Shown here: one piece after another, positions 37,673 through 38,586 of the stretch
Layout: each line of letters opens with the position of its first letter
How positions within the stretch are numbered: position 1 is the first letter of the stretch
Source: Nanobdellota archaeon
Lineage (GTDB): Archaea; Nanobdellota; Nanobdellia; Parvarchaeales; Parvarchaeaceae
Direction: 5' to 3'
NCBI GenBank assembly: GCA_021811735.1
Contig: JAJZNK010000023.1
Coordinates: forward strand, 1 to 38,586
Length of the DNA: 38,586 bases
Program-made: the position numbers and the translations under genes
Notes under the pieces: model-generated
Seen by the model: only the letters and a program-made list of their open reading frames with translations
Databases searched by the model: none
What the model was told of the DNA's origin: nothing

Positions 37673-38586
37673 TTACCTTAATATTTCTATACCAAGTTCC
37701 TGGTTAATTGCACCAGTAGTTTTGGAAAGAGTATTAAGTTCTTCCGGTCCTAGCAAGTATGGGGAACTTACTCCCGTTATTATGGTCATCACTCTCAGTT
37801 TACCTGAAAGAGCCTCATCTACTTTTGCACCCCATATCACTACTGCGTCAGGGTCTAAAGACTGTGTCGCCATCTCACCTATCTGATTTACCTCTGCAAG
37901 AGTTAAATCAGGTCCACCAGAGATGTGTATCAATGCGCCCTTTGCACCTTTGTAGCTTACATCGAGAAGAGGGTTATTAAGCGCCCTTCTTACAACTTCA
38001 GTTACTCTGGAGTCTGACGCATCTGTTTCTCCTATCCCAATCACAGAGACTCCACCTTTATTCATTATTGCCTTTATATCAGCAAAATCAAGGTGAACAA
38101 GTGCACTTGCATCTGATATTGTTTCTACTATACCCTTTATCATCGTAGCAACTACTTCATTTGCGACGTTGAATGCCTGATCTATTGGAAGATTACCTGC
38201 CATGCTGACAAGTCTATTGTTATCTATTACGATAACAGTATCAGAACTATTTCTAAGTTCTTCCAATCCTGCCTCTGCAGATTCTACCCTTTTTCTTTCT
38301 GTCTTAAAAGGCATTGTTACTGTGCTTATCACAATCGCGCCCATATCTTTTGCAAGCTTTGCAATGACTGGCGCGGCTCCTGTACCTGTTCCTCCACCTA
38401 GGCCTGCGCATACGAACACTAAATCTGCTCCCCTCAAAGAGTCCTTTAGCTCCCTAGAAGATTCCTCTGCAGCCATCTTTCCTCTTTCAGGAAAACCGCC
38501 AGCCCCCAATCCTCTTGTGAGCTCCTTCCCTATAAGAATCTTTTTGTCTGCATTCCTTGCGTTCAACTGTATTTGATCGGTAGATC
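37673..38586 (-). CDS. Cell-division GTPase FtsZ (second copy), 5' end beyond window
   Basis: The open frame continues to the last base: upstream of the first in-frame ATG lie codons for STDQIQL, leading into NARNADKKILIGKELTRG, the normal FtsZ interior. The N-terminal nucleotide strand and true start are therefore outside. Visible are GGGTGTGAAPV and the synergy loop LVHLDFADIKAIM, in which the first residue is His, whereas the first copy and most FtsZ have Asn. The two acidic residues of the loop are kept, so GTP hydrolysis is possible. Most archaea with FtsZ have two such paralogues with different roles in ring assembly and constriction. This copy is alone here, not linked to secE. Confidence 0.94.
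   Translation of the reverse strand, partial: STDQIQLNARNADKKILIGKELTRGLGAGGFPERGKMAAEESSRELKDSLRGADLVFVCAGLGGGTGTGAAPVIAKLAKDMGAIVISTVTMPFKTERKRVESAEAGLEELRNSSDTVIVIDNNRLVSMAGNLPIDQAFNVANEVVATMIKGIVETISDASALVHLDFADIKAIMNKGGVSVIGIGETDASDSRVTEVVRRALNNPLLDVSYKGAKGALIHISGGPDLTLAEVNQIGEMATQSLDPDAVVIWGAKVDEALSGKLRVMTIITGVSSPYLLGPEELNTLSKTTGAINQELGIEILR

Noticed and set aside
1-38586. CRISPR array, insertion sequence or rRNA gene
   Set aside because: No regularly spaced direct repeats, transposase motif, terminal inverted repeats or rRNA signature was seen in any part.

Overview
The window is archaeal. It encodes an archaeal-type translation factor (aIF2 gamma), ribosomal protein S6e, the chromatin protein Alba, a SecE/Sec61-gamma protein, a diphthamide-synthesis protein, two FtsZ proteins and two tRNA genes without an encoded CCA. 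TATA-like boxes lie about 24-28 bases upstream of many start codons, which implies that leaderless mRNAs are common. The DNA is A+T-rich by eye, genes are tightly packed, and several overlap at starts or stops. A P3A-type proton ATPase, a cytosolic GH15 glycosidase with a sugar ABC importer, and an Asn/Ser/Thr-rich surface protein fit an acidophilic heterotroph of the Thermoplasmata or ARMAN/Parvarchaeum kind. That placement is an inference from gene content, not a database result.

Layout. Bases 1-5400 hold the start of one ABC ATPase, a small membrane protein, a NitT/TauT-type ABC module (a stand-alone AAA-associated regulatory domain, an ATPase and a fused double permease) in an operon with a transglutaminase-like protein, and an MFS transporter. 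Bases 5400-10000 hold a universal stress protein, a GNAT acetyltransferase, an MscS channel, an unknown protein and GTP-dependent PEP carboxykinase. Bases 10100-16100 are one minus-strand sugar operon: GH15 glycosidase, anchored binding protein, two permeases and a MalK-like ATPase. Bases 16250-18650 hold a solo SWIM zinc-finger protein, a DUF1059 protein, a 22-residue cysteine-rich mini-protein not previously listed as an ORF, and CTP synthase.

Bases 18766-27708 form a long minus-strand run. Read in the direction of transcription it is S6e, aIF2 gamma, PIN nuclease, Alba, FKBP isomerase, FtsZ, SecE, a ribbon-helix-helix/PH-like fusion, the proton ATPase, a dolichol-kinase-like protein and a multi-pass membrane protein. 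Translation, secretion and division genes thus lead into a membrane/proton-homeostasis operon. From 27780 come a Dph2 lacking its first domain, an SDR epimerase with an altered catalytic motif, a translational-GTPase relative without a P-loop, a methyltransferase and a 947-residue repeat-rich surface protein. The right end has tRNA-Lys(CTT), a HAD hydrolase, tRNA-Val(TAC), an unrecognised gene with a strong Shine-Dalgarno, an ABM-domain gene convergent with a chlorite-dismutase/HemQ-family gene, a divergent PadR regulator, and a second FtsZ cut by the window end.

No CRISPR array, insertion sequence, rRNA or integrase was seen. No gene-free stretch exceeds 300 bases. The longest, 34083-34308 between the surface-protein gene and tRNA-Lys, shows only A+T-rich DNA and a possible promoter.
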